Assembly: GCA_031370545.1 (NCBI GenBank)
Contig: JANMQQ010000036.1
Location: 1 to 52,499 of the forward strand
Origin: UBA6921 sp031370545
GTDB taxonomy: Bacteria > Pseudomonadota > Gammaproteobacteria > SG8-11
Direction of reading: 5' to 3'
Length of the DNA: 52,499 nucleotides
Below the pieces are notes generated by a model. It was not told where the DNA came from, made no database searches, and saw only the letters and a program-made list of their open reading frames with translations. Position 1 is the stretch's first letter; each line of letters starts with the position of its first letter. Below are positions 16,982-25,013 of the stretch, in pieces. A program made the position numbers and the translations under genes.

Positions 16982-18336
16982 GCCCCGCTGACAATGCGCT
17001 CGGGAACGCGTCCGGCAGCAAGCTCGCCGCGCATCGAATTAGTCAGGGCTTCGGTGATGCGCACCGCGACGAACTGCCCTGTCAACGAAGCATCGCCGTC
17101 GAAATTCACCACACGATTGTTCTCGGTACGCCCGGCCATCTGGCGCGGATCTTTACGCGACGGCCCTTCCACTAGAATCTGTTGTACCGAACCAACCATT
17201 GCGACGCTGATCGCTTGCGCGTGCTTAAGCAGGCGCTCTTGCAGGGTAGCCAGGCGTTGCTTTTTCGTTTCCATGCTCACGTCATCCGGCAAGCTGGCCG
17301 CCGGGGTGCCAGGTCGTGCGCTGTAAATGAAACTGTAGGACGTGTCGAATTTAATGTCGTCCACCAAGGCCAGCATCGCCGCGAAATCGGTTTCCGTTTC
17401 ACCGGGAAAGCCGACAATAAAATCCGTCGAGATGCTGATGTCCGGGCGCAGCGCGCGCAGGCGCCTGATCTTGGCTTTATATTCCAGCACGGTGTGACCA
17501 CGCTTCATTAAAGTCAAGATGCGATCCGAGCCGTGCTGCACCGGCAGATGCACATTGCTCACCAGCTGGGGCACCTCGGTATAGACGTCGATCAATGCAT
17601 CGGAAAATTCCAGCGGATGCGAGGTGGTGTAGCGAATGCGCCCAACACCGTCGATGGCGGCAATATAGCGGATCAGCAGCGCCAGATCGGCGATGTCGCC
17701 GTCGTGCATCGCACCGCGATAGGCGTTGACGTTCTGACCCAGCAGATGAATTTCGCGCACGCCCTGCTCAGCCAGCTGCACGATTTCGGCGATCACATCG
17801 TCGAAAGGCCGACTGATTTCTTCGCCACGCGTGTAGGGCACCACGCAAAACGTACAATATTTGCTGCATCCTTCCATGATCGACACGTAGGCTTTGGGGC
17901 CGTCCGCGCGCGGTTGCGGCAAGCAGTCGAATTTTTCGATTTCTGGAAATGACACATCCACTTTCGGCCGCTGTGTCGCACGCGCAGCGTCCAGCATCGC
18001 AGGCAAACGGTGGATGGTCTGCGGTCCAAAAATAAGGTCAACGTAGGGCGCGCGTTTCAAGATCGCCTCGCCTTCCTGGCTGGCAACGCAACCGCCCACG
18101 CCAATCACCAAACCCGGGCGTAGCTGTTTCAGCTCCTGCCAGCGACCCAATTGCGAAAACACTTTTTCCTGCGGCTTCTCGCGCACGGAACAGGTGTTGA
18201 GCAGCAGCACATCGGCCTGCAACGCATCAGTGACGATTTCAAACCCGTGCGACTTGGCGAGGATGTCCGCCATCTTGCCCGAGTCGTACTCGTTCATCTG
18301 ACAACCGTGCGTCTGAATGAAAAGTTTTCCGCCCAT
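16975..18336 (-). CDS. miaB: tRNA-2-methylthio-N6-dimethylallyladenosine synthase
   Basis: Radical-SAM methylthiotransferase that modifies A37 of tRNAs. From the ATG at 18336 the protein has 453 residues: an N-terminal UPF0004 domain (FIQTHGCQMNEYDSG, with later conserved Cys in NTCSVREKP and GGCVASQ), the radical-SAM loop CSKYCTFC in EGCSKYCTFCVVPYTRG, and a C-terminal TRAM domain. The start is chosen because AGG lies at proper spacing and homologues begin with this motif; the upstream in-frame ATG at 18378 adds a poor 14-residue extension. Confidence 0.96.
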   Translation of the reverse strand: MGGKLFIQTHGCQMNEYDSGKMADILAKSHGFEIVTDALQADVLLLNTCSVREKPQEKVFSQLGRWQELKQLRPGLVIGVGGCVASQEGEAILKRAPYVDLIFGPQTIHRLPAMLDAARATQRPKVDVSFPEIEKFDCLPQPRADGPKAYVSIMEGCSKYCTFCVVPYTRGEEISRPFDDVIAEIVQLAEQGVREIHLLGQNVNAYRGAMHDGDIADLALLIRYIAAIDGVGRIRYTTSHPLEFSDALIDVYTEVPQLVSNVHLPVQHGSDRILTLMKRGHTVLEYKAKIRRLRALRPDISISTDFIVGFPGETETDFAAMLALVDDIKFDTSYSFIYSARPGTPAASLPDDVSMETKKQRLATLQERLLKHAQAISVAMVGSVQQILVEGPSRKDPRQMAGRTENNRVVNFDGDASLTGQFVAVRITEALTNSMRGELAAGRVPERIVSGAC

Positions 18337-18478
18337 ATTTCGCCTGCTAAAAAAGGGGGTTAGGCTACACGTTTTCACGGTTTTTTTCTACCGCAAGTCC
18401 ATGACCATGCCGGGCTCATTACCGGCCACCAGGTACCGATATAAACACAAGCTCACCACCCGCAGGCGCATTTCAGCC

Positions 18479-19621
18479 ATGGCCGAACTTTCTGAAAAAC
18501 CGCACGTCATCATCATCGACGACTCCAAACTCATGCGCGTGTCGATAAGAAATGTACTGAAGGATGAGTTTCATTTAACCGAGGCGGTGGATGGTGAACA
18601 GGGTTGGACTTCGTTGTGCGGCGACCCCACCTTGCAAGTCGTAATCACCGATGCACAAATGCCCGGCATTGACGGCTACGAGCTGATAGCACGCATTCGC
18701 GCCAGCGAAAATGCCACGATCCGCGCCGTGCCCATTATCATGATCACCGGTGCCGACGATCAGTCCGCGCGCGAGCGCGCGTTACAGGTGGGCGCGACCG
18801 ATTTCATTACCAAACCCTTCGACCGGACCCAATTGCTCGCGCGCACCCGCGCGCTGGCGAAATCCGACCAAACCACGCGCAAGCTGGTGCAGACCTCCGA
18901 GGCACTTGCAGAGCAAGGCGCGGTTGACCCGATCACGGGTGTTAGCAGTCGGCGGTTTTTTGTCGAGCGCGGCGCGCAAGAGCTGGCGTTCAGCACCCGG
19001 CGTGCACAGGATCTCTCGGTGATCGCATTGCACGTTGATCATTTTGCAGATCTGCAAAAGCGACTCGGCGAAGCGCACGCCAATCAATTGTTGTCGTGGG
19101 TTGCTAAAAAACTTAAAGACACCGTACGTACTGAAGACACACTTGCGCGCATTGATGGCGCTGCATTTGCCGTGATCGCAGCGGGCGCGGGGCGGCTCGA
19201 AGGTGCCGTGTTGTGTGATCGCGCGCGCAAGGCACTCAGCGCCGCGCCCTTCAGCAACGGCGGGATCACCATCCCAGTCACCGCAAGCATCGGCCTGGTG
19301 TGCTTGAGTTTCGACAAGCTTGACACTATCGAAAAATTTCTCGCACTTGCCGATCAGCGCGCGGCACGCGCGCAAAGCGAAGGCGGCAATCGCACCGTTG
19401 CAAGTAACGCAGCCGAAAAGAAAACACCCGCCCAAAACGAACCGATTCCCGGCATCGACGCCGCCTTGCACTTGCTCGCGGCACGCAATATTGATCGGCT
19501 GCAACCGCACTTCATCAGCTTGATGCGGCGCATGCTGCCTTTGTTTGAAGCAGCCGATCAGCGTTTGCAACTCGGGCTGGGCGACGCGCTTGCGACTATC
19601 AAGAAGCGGCTGGAAAAATAG
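18479..19621 (+). CDS. Response regulator with receiver and degenerate GGDEF domain
   Basis: From the ATG at 18479, 380 residues. Residues about 8-125 are a receiver domain: acidic IIDD, phosphoacceptor Asp in VITDAQMPGIDGYEL and the conserved Lys in FITKPF. After a linker, residues about 150-315 have the fold pattern of a diguanylate cyclase (DPITGVSSRRFF, then IALHVDHFADLQKRLG), but the catalytic GGDEF is replaced by DGAAF, so c-di-GMP synthesis is unlikely. The C-terminal 60 residues are helical. The gene is divergent from miaB and has no histidine kinase beside it. It may act as a c-di-GMP or GTP sensor or a protein-interaction switch (inferred). An ATG at 18317 in the same frame was rejected because homology starts at MAELSEKPH. 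Confidence 0.85.
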   Translation: MAELSEKPHVIIIDDSKLMRVSIRNVLKDEFHLTEAVDGEQGWTSLCGDPTLQVVITDAQMPGIDGYELIARIRASENATIRAVPIIMITGADDQSARERALQVGATDFITKPFDRTQLLARTRALAKSDQTTRKLVQTSEALAEQGAVDPITGVSSRRFFVERGAQELAFSTRRAQDLSVIALHVDHFADLQKRLGEAHANQLLSWVAKKLKDTVRTEDTLARIDGAAFAVIAAGAGRLEGAVLCDRARKALSAAPFSNGGITIPVTASIGLVCLSFDKLDTIEKFLALADQRAARAQSEGGNRTVASNAAEKKTPAQNEPIPGIDAALHLLAARNIDRLQPHFISLMRRMLPLFEAADQRLQLGLGDALATIKKRLEK

Positions 19622-19740
19622 TTTTATCGCCGTCACACCTCGCTGTTGATACCCACAACCACCGGCATTGCGAGTGATCATTTTTTCACTTGCTTTTGCC
19701 GGGTCGATACGGCCTCATCTGATTTTTTGGAGGCCGCCCC

Positions 19741-21033
19741 ATGGCAAAAATAAATTTGAGCGTGAAAATCCTGATCGGCCTGCTGGTGGGTGGAATCTTG
19801 GGGGTTGCGGCAAAGGCGCTGGGTCATGACTCATCGTGGTTGCCGTGGATAGTAGAAAATATTGCACTGCCGTCCGGACAGATTTTTTTACGCCTGCTGT
19901 TCATGCTGGTCATTCCGATGCTGTTCTCGGCGCTGGTGATTGCGATTTGCGGACTGGACGTACGACACCTGGGACGCATGGGTGGCCGCACGCTCGGTTA
20001 CACCGTGGTTGCATCATTGATTGCGGTGTTGATTGGCATGGGGCTTACTAATTTGATTCAGCCCGGTGCCGGACTGCCGGAAGAGGCCCGCCAGATTGCG
20101 AAGTCGAACAGCGCAACCGTCACCATCCCAAAACTCCCCGATACCACCGGCGTCGCCTTGCTGGTGACGATGGTTCCCGACAACCCGGTCAAAGCCGCAG
20201 CCAATGGCGACATGATCGGCGTGATTCTGTTCTCGTTGATTCTTGGTGTGGGCTTGTCGATGACTCGCACGCCTGCCGCATTGCGCCTGCGTGAAATAAT
20301 TGAAGGCATTTACGATGTGAGCATGACGCTGATTCACGGCGTGTTGAAACTTGCCCCCTATGGCGTCGCTGCGTTGATTTTTACCATGACTGCACGCCTG
20401 GGCACCGACCTGCTGCCCTATCTGTTGAAGTACGTCGGCGTAGTGTTGCTGGGTTTAGGGTTGCAAATGTTTGTGGTGTACTCGCTGGCGGTGCGTTTTC
20501 TCGGTGGGCGCTCACCGCTGGAATTTTTCCGCAGCGTACGCGTTGCGATGATCACCGCATTTGCCACTGCGTCGTCGAGCGCAACCTTACCCACGGCGCT
20601 CACCGTCGCCGAAGAAAATCTCAAACTCCCACGTCACGTCAGCCGCTTTGTGCTAACCGCCGGATCAGCGATGAACCAAAACGGCACGGCGTTGTTTGAA
20701 GGCGTCACGGTATTATTTCTGGCACAGCTATTCGGCGTCGACCTGAGCCTCGGCCAGCAATTCCTGATCATGTCGATCTGCGTGCTGGGCGGCATCGGCA
20801 CCGCCGGAATTCCCGCCGGTTCACTGCCGGTCATCGCGATGATCCTGGTCACCTTCGGCATCCCGGTCGAAGGCCTGGCGCTGATCCTGGGCGTCGACCG
20901 TTTTCTCGACATGTGCCGCACGACGCTGAATGTAACCGGTGATTTGGTTGCTGCGGTGTATGTGGCGCGGGGAGAGCCGCAGCAGGAGATAACAATTGGC
21001 ACCGAACCAAGATCATCGGACGTTAATCGCTGA
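19741..21033 (+). CDS. Dicarboxylate/amino acid:cation symporter (DAACS family)
   Basis: 430 residues, inner membrane. Family signatures are clear: the serine-rich reentrant loop ASSSATLPT, the motif GSAMNQNGTALFEG and the substrate-site motif DRFLDMCRTTLNVTGD. The hydrophobic profile fits eight helices plus two hairpins. GGAGG lies nine bases before the ATG. It transports C4-dicarboxylates or glutamate/aspartate with sodium or protons; the Arg in DMCRTTLN is typical of acidic substrates. The gene appears monocistronic or cotranscribed with the short gene behind it. Confidence 0.93.
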   Translation: MAKINLSVKILIGLLVGGILGVAAKALGHDSSWLPWIVENIALPSGQIFLRLLFMLVIPMLFSALVIAICGLDVRHLGRMGGRTLGYTVVASLIAVLIGMGLTNLIQPGAGLPEEARQIAKSNSATVTIPKLPDTTGVALLVTMVPDNPVKAAANGDMIGVILFSLILGVGLSMTRTPAALRLREIIEGIYDVSMTLIHGVLKLAPYGVAALIFTMTARLGTDLLPYLLKYVGVVLLGLGLQMFVVYSLAVRFLGGRSPLEFFRSVRVAMITAFATASSSATLPTALTVAEENLKLPRHVSRFVLTAGSAMNQNGTALFEGVTVLFLAQLFGVDLSLGQQFLIMSICVLGGIGTAGIPAGSLPVIAMILVTFGIPVEGLALILGVDRFLDMCRTTLNVTGDLVAAVYVARGEPQQEITIGTEPRSSDVNR

Positions 21034-21045
21034 GGTTGCCCCACC

Positions 21046-21540
21046 GTGCACTACGAACATTTGATTCAGATCAATGATCCCAACGATCTGGAAATTGAAC
21101 CGCTGACTCGCGAGCAGTTGTGGCTCGGCCTGGTCGCGCGCGCTGAGCGACCGCAGTATTTTCTGATCGGCATGGACGAGTGCCGGATTGTGGAGCGCAG
21201 CGGCGACACGCTGCGCCGGGAGATGCGTTTTGGCGCTGCGCTCGTGCGTGATCGCGTGACCTATACGCCGCAGGTGCAGGTGAGTTTTGATGTCGAGCCG
21301 TCGGTTGAAGTGACCGGCGCACGACTGATTATCCGCATCGAAGAACCCAGGCCGGGAGAGTTGTTTCTGCGGTTTGCCTACACCCTGCAAACCACATCCG
21401 ACGACGCGGTCAGCGAGCTGGATGAATACCGCAAATCAGCCTACCGGGATGCCGACATCGACACCGTGCGCTTGATCCGGCAACTCGCGGCGACCGGCAT
21501 GTTTTCCTCCGATGGTCCCGGCAATGTGGAACTTCACTAG
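21046..21540 (+). CDS. AtaL-like protein (DUF1857, SRPBCC fold)
   Basis: 164 residues from a GTG start 12 bases after the symporter stop, with GAGG about ten bases upstream. The opening HYEHLIQINDPNDLEIEPLTREQLWLGL is typical of the AtaL-like/DUF1857 family, a small START/Bet v1-like fold of unknown function. No signal peptide or catalytic motif is seen. Close spacing suggests cotranscription with the symporter; a functional link is not established. Confidence 0.8.
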   Translation: MHYEHLIQINDPNDLEIEPLTREQLWLGLVARAERPQYFLIGMDECRIVERSGDTLRREMRFGAALVRDRVTYTPQVQVSFDVEPSVEVTGARLIIRIEEPRPGELFLRFAYTLQTTSDDAVSELDEYRKSAYRDADIDTVRLIRQLAATGMFSSDGPGNVELH

Positions 21541-21578
21541 CGCTCGACAATTCGAGCCGCACTCCGACGGATCCGGCA

Positions 21579-22214
21579 TCACGCCTCCGTCGCACGCCAC
21601 AGGTACCATGCCGCGACGGAGCGGTAAGGCGCCCAACGTTGACCAATCAATGCCAGCGCTTGCGGGGCGATCATCATGTCCAGCCGCATGGCCTTGGTGT
21701 ACCCGGCGCGCACACCGTAGTCGTCGATCGGCAGAACGTCCAATCGCCCAAGCGAGAACATCAGCATCATCTCCACGGTCCAGCGACCCACACCTTTGGC
21801 CTGAGTGAATGCTTCGATAAGATCCTCGTCCATCCGCTTCGCCAGTCCTCTACGGTGCGTGGGTATGACGCCTTGCTGAGCCTTTGTGGCGACGTCGCGG
21901 ATGTAGCTCAGTTTCTGCCGCGACAATCCGGCCGACCTCAGTTGCTCGTCAGTTTTTGTCAATACCAGGCCCGGATCGGGAAACAGCGCACCGGGAAACA
22001 GGTCGATGAAGCGTCCCATGATGGTCGCCGCCGCCTTGCCGTTGAGTTGCTGGTACATGATGGCGCGCACCAACGCTTCGTAGGGCGAGCGCCGCCAGCT
22101 GGGTGAGAGCCCGCAGGGTCCGTGGGTGTGAATCAGTTTGCGCAACACGGGATCAGCACGGGTAAGAAAAATTTCTCCCTCGCGCAACGCGATCGCGAAT
22201 TTACTTTTTGTCAT
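21579..22214 (-). CDS. DNA-3-methyladenine glycosylase, AlkA type
   Basis: Base-excision repair glycosylase of the HhH-GPD superfamily. From the ATG at 22214 it has 211 residues, with a helix-hairpin-helix (TQAKGVGRWTVEMMLMF) followed by the catalytic Asp in VLPIDDYGVRAGY. It corresponds to the short AlkA form without the N-terminal domain of E. coli AlkA. Its start overlaps the 3' end of the acyltransferase gene by 14 bases, so the two are probably cotranscribed. A TTG two codons upstream is a less likely start. Confidence 0.93.
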   Translation of the reverse strand: MTKSKFAIALREGEIFLTRADPVLRKLIHTHGPCGLSPSWRRSPYEALVRAIMYQQLNGKAAATIMGRFIDLFPGALFPDPGLVLTKTDEQLRSAGLSRQKLSYIRDVATKAQQGVIPTHRRGLAKRMDEDLIEAFTQAKGVGRWTVEMMLMFSLGRLDVLPIDDYGVRAGYTKAMRLDMMIAPQALALIGQRWAPYRSVAAWYLWRATEA

Positions 22215-23316
22215 TGGCAACTTTGGGTATGAGCGCGGTACGCGGGCGCTCGAGCAACTTCCTGAGCCCGCTCAGCATCGGCTTTTCAATGACGTAGTAA
22301 ATGATCGTGCCGATAATAATAGCGGAGATGACCTGTATCAAAACGATCATGGTGATATTCAGGTAACCCTCGTTGCCCAATTCAAGATAACGGATGAACC
22401 ATCGCGCCAATTCGAATACGGCCGCGTGGAAAAGATAAATCGAATAGGACGCGTCGCCGAGAATTTTTAGTGGGCTCAAATGAATCCCGCGGAACACGTG
22501 AATAAAAACCAGGACAATGATGGACGCAGCGACGGCGAGCACATATTTATCGTTAACACTTGACCCGCTATTCAATAGCAGAAATCCGACCACCCCAAGC
22601 ACAATGAGCGGCACGCGGTTGAAGGTCAGATGCTGCGTCTGCGTGTAAACATAAAACACCATCATGCCGAACACGAATTCGATCAAAATACTGGCGGTGT
22701 AGACCAGCCCGGCAATATCAGTGAACTTGTGAATCTTGCCTGTCAACACCAGGGCCACGAGAACCAGCGAAGCCGCAAACAGCCGGTAGCTGCGAAAGAA
22801 CATCGACAGTGCAAACAGACCGTAGAAAAACATTTCGTAATTCAATGTCCATCCTTGAATCAGGACGGGGAATATTTCGCCAACCTCCTCTTCGTCGATG
22901 CTCAAATGCGGGATAAAGAAAAAATCTTTAACGATGGCGATTAAATCGGGGTTGAGGTTGAGGAGCAGGTCGATTGCGGAATTCGCCTTCGACAGCCCGT
23001 CAATCCAATACGGCGCCGACGTCCACAACAGTGCGACCCAATACAGCGGCACAATTCTTATGATGCGCTTGGTCAGGAATATGAAGCTCTCGCGCGCAAC
23101 TGATGAGTCGCGATCAACGTGCCGGGTGGAATAGGCCATGATAAAACCGCTGATCACAAAAAATATGTCAACACCCCGCGCGCCGACGCCGGTCCACACT
23201 GCGAGGTCGGTGAAGTAAGAACGCGAATGGAAAAAAACCACCATTAATGCCGCGACGCCGCGCAGGTATTGAATACCGATAATGGCGTCCGCTTTTTTCA
23301 GAGTTTCCGTCGTCAT
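22201..23316 (-). CDS. Acyltransferase family 3 (OafA/YrhL-like) membrane protein
   Basis: 371 residues with about ten membrane segments and the family motifs IQYLRGVAALMVVFFHSR (catalytic His) and GARGVDIFFVISGFIM. Such enzymes O-acylate exopolysaccharide, O-antigen or other envelope glycans; the substrate here is unknown. No glycan-synthesis genes lie nearby. The gene overlaps the glycosylase gene downstream. Confidence 0.92.
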   Translation of the reverse strand: MTTETLKKADAIIGIQYLRGVAALMVVFFHSRSYFTDLAVWTGVGARGVDIFFVISGFIMAYSTRHVDRDSSVARESFIFLTKRIIRIVPLYWVALLWTSAPYWIDGLSKANSAIDLLLNLNPDLIAIVKDFFFIPHLSIDEEEVGEIFPVLIQGWTLNYEMFFYGLFALSMFFRSYRLFAASLVLVALVLTGKIHKFTDIAGLVYTASILIEFVFGMMVFYVYTQTQHLTFNRVPLIVLGVVGFLLLNSGSSVNDKYVLAVAASIIVLVFIHVFRGIHLSPLKILGDASYSIYLFHAAVFELARWFIRYLELGNEGYLNITMIVLIQVISAIIIGTIIYYVIEKPMLSGLRKLLERPRTALIPKVANDKK

Positions 23317-23459
23317 AAATCAGCCGTTACCAACCACCTGGAAAAACGGAGCCTACCATCGTGGCCCGCTGCGAAGTGACGGCACGGTCTCGTAAACGAT
23401 TATCGGGGCAAACAGCAACAATCCATTGCAAGAGTGCAACCTCGATTCCTTTCGGAAGG

Positions 23460-23487
23460 CAAAAAAAGAGGGCGTGAAGCCCTCTTT
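23460..23487 (-). terminator. Rho-independent terminator after the small secreted-protein gene
   Basis: On the minus strand a nine-base stem (AAAGAGGGC pairing with GCCCTCTTT, loop TTCAC) runs into seven T residues. It lies 30 bases past the stop of the 94-codon gene and before the acyltransferase gene. Confidence 0.85.
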
Positions 23488-23516
23488 GATGGTGGGTAAA
23501 ACGTATCGCCACCGGC

Positions 23517-23777
23517 CTAGATTTGCAGCGCACCTGGAGCTGGTTGTACCGGAACTTCTTGCTTCACTTCCGCACCCGGGACCGCCGAGGGCTCGGTCTT
23601 GACTGCATCTTGCGATGCTGACCAGCCGTGAGAATCCACGCCGTCTTTTGATATCGCCGCAGACATGTCTTTGTGTGCGCCTTTCTTGGAAGCGCAAGAT
23701 GCGCCGTCCGCCAATGCCGCCCCGGATAAAACCATAACCGAGGCGAACGCCACCACCGTGATCAAACCTGTTTTCAT
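23517..23777 (-). CDS. Small secreted protein of unknown function
   Basis: From the ATG at 23777 (GGAGAG six bases upstream) the product has 86 residues: a signal peptide (MKTGLITVVAFASVMVLSG to ALA) and a short polar mature part starting DGASCASKKGAHKDM with two Cys and a Pro/Val/Gln-rich end. No family is recognised. An in-frame ATG eight codons upstream is less suited to a signal peptide. The clear Shine-Dalgarno and terminator argue it is a real gene. Confidence 0.7.
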   Translation of the reverse strand: MKTGLITVVAFASVMVLSGAALADGASCASKKGAHKDMSAAISKDGVDSHGWSASQDAVKTEPSAVPGAEVKQEVPVQPAPGALQI

Positions 23778-24104
23778 GCGAGTGCTCTCCATAGTGATCA
23801 ACCGAATCGAGTGCTGCGTTATTCCGCTGCACAGCCTACTTGTCTTCTCTCAACGCCGACGATTACGGCCTCATCTTCCTCGTTCCGCTCCGTTGGATCA
23901 AGCCGAGGCGGCACGGGTCAAAACGCGCGCTTGCTGTCGAGCAAAAAATTGCGGCTATATTTTACTGGGGGCGTTGCACTTTGAACTTACGCCAAACAAC
24001 AAACAAAACGTGGCCTGAGAGGGGTCGTTGCAGGACCGCGCTACAGCATGGAACACGGACATGACAATTTTTGATTTATTGATCAGATCGACTCCCGTCG
24101 CATT
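23778..24104. other. Gene-free stretch before the TIR fragment
   Basis: About 330 bases with no convincing coding sequence. It should hold the promoter of the small secreted-protein gene (minus strand) and the remains of whatever preceded the TIR fragment. I see no hairpin, repeat or RNA gene that I can defend. Confidence 0.5.
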
Positions 24105-24323
24105 ATGGGCATGATCTTCATCAGCTATCGCCGCGCGGATGCCGGTGGCCATGCGGGCCGCCTGTTCGACCGCCTGCGCCACTGGTTCGATGCCGAGGTG
24201 ATTTTCTACGATTTGGACGGCATCGACATCGGCGAGGTTTTTCCCGAGCGCATCGAGTACGCCGTTAACCATGCAGCGGTGGTGCTGGTGCTGATCGGGC
24301 CGGACTGGCTGGAAAAAATTTAC
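24105..24323 (+). pseudogene. TIR-domain protein, 5' fragment interrupted by an IS
   Basis: The reading begins MGMIFISYRRADAGGHAGRL and continues through VIFYDLDGIDIGEVFPERIEYAV to VLVLIGPDWLE, the first half of a bacterial TIR domain (strand A with FISYRR, then the D-x-G loop). It is cut after about 72 codons by the inverted repeat of an IS1595-like element. No continuation of the TIR domain is visible beyond the element's other end at 24749, so the rest, including the catalytic Glu region, is lost. TIR proteins often act in antiphage NAD-depletion or signalling; this copy is dead. Confidence 0.82.
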
Positions 24324-24749
24324 TGCCTCTTAACAAAACTCAGCCGAATTTGACGGGTAAATGGGTTGCACAGACGCCGAGCAGTCGTGCTGGGAGTTCG
24401 GGTTCGCAGTGTCGGCGGTTGAATCGGTAACAGAATTCATCCAGAACCACTTCACCAGGGGCAGCTTGGTCGAATGGAACAACGTGCCGGAAATCACCGA
24501 ATGTTGCTTGTGACAGCCACTGCACTGATACAACCCCCGGCTGGGCAAACGATGCGCGTGCGCGTGGCCGCAGGCCGGGCAGTGGAAGCCCTGCGGCCAG
24601 CGTTCTTTGAACAAATACGCTTGGCACGCGTCTTCTTCTCCAAAGCGCCGTTGCCAAAAAACTCATCGCTTCCTTTTTCATCGCACCACCCCTAACTGGT
24701 TGTTCGTGCAGCACAACATAAAACTTTTGCTGAGTTTTGTTAAGAGGCA
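24324..24749 (-). mobile_element. Internally deleted IS1595-family element with perfect 21-bp inverted repeats
   Basis: Bases 24324-24344 and 24729-24749 are perfect 21-bp inverted repeats starting TGCCTCTTAAC. Inside, minus-strand frames encode the start of an IS1595 transposase (MKKEAMSFLATALWRR), then in another frame its zinc ribbon (FKERWPQGFHCPACGH, YQCSGCHKQHSVISGTLFH), then back in the first frame only the C-terminal end (LDEFCYRFNRRHCEPELPARLL). The DDE catalytic core is missing and the frame is broken, so it is a 426-bp non-autonomous derivative that could move only in trans. No matching target duplication is evident at the flanks. Confidence 0.85.
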
Positions 24750-25013
24750 ATTTTTTTTAATGCGGTCAACCAAGTGTAAATCGGATTCCGACCCCAATAT
24801 GGATGCAGCCTTAGATGCCATTTGACTTCATATAGATGTAAACCGAACCTAGATATGCAACTACGCAAGCCTGACCTGACCTCATGCCCCCCTGACTCTC
24901 GTCATGACCAGCGCCATTAAGATCGATTATGACATCGTGGCCGTTCTTCGCATCGGCGACCTGTCCGCTAGCAAGAAAAGCCGTCTCGCATAAACCGCTT
25001 ACCAACAGATGAT
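24750..25013 (-). pseudogene. Decayed stretch with out-of-frame C-terminal remnant of the propeller/cadherin-like gene
   Basis: On the minus strand, between about 25005 and 24811, a frame reads ASGQVADAKNGHDVIIDLNGAGHDE. This resembles the Gly/Asp-rich tails of type-I-secreted proteins and may be the displaced end of the gene stopping at 25014. The rest of the stretch up to the IS end has no recognisable gene. Weak call. Confidence 0.35.

Noticed and set aside
23840..24064. 74-codon plus-strand frame upstream of the TIR fragment
   Set aside because: No ribosome-binding site, no family resemblance and composition unlike the neighbouring genes.
24316..24757. Eight-base target duplication around the IS1595-type element
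   Set aside because: The flanks (AAATTTAC and ATTTTTTT) are both AT-rich but do not match, so no duplication is claimed.
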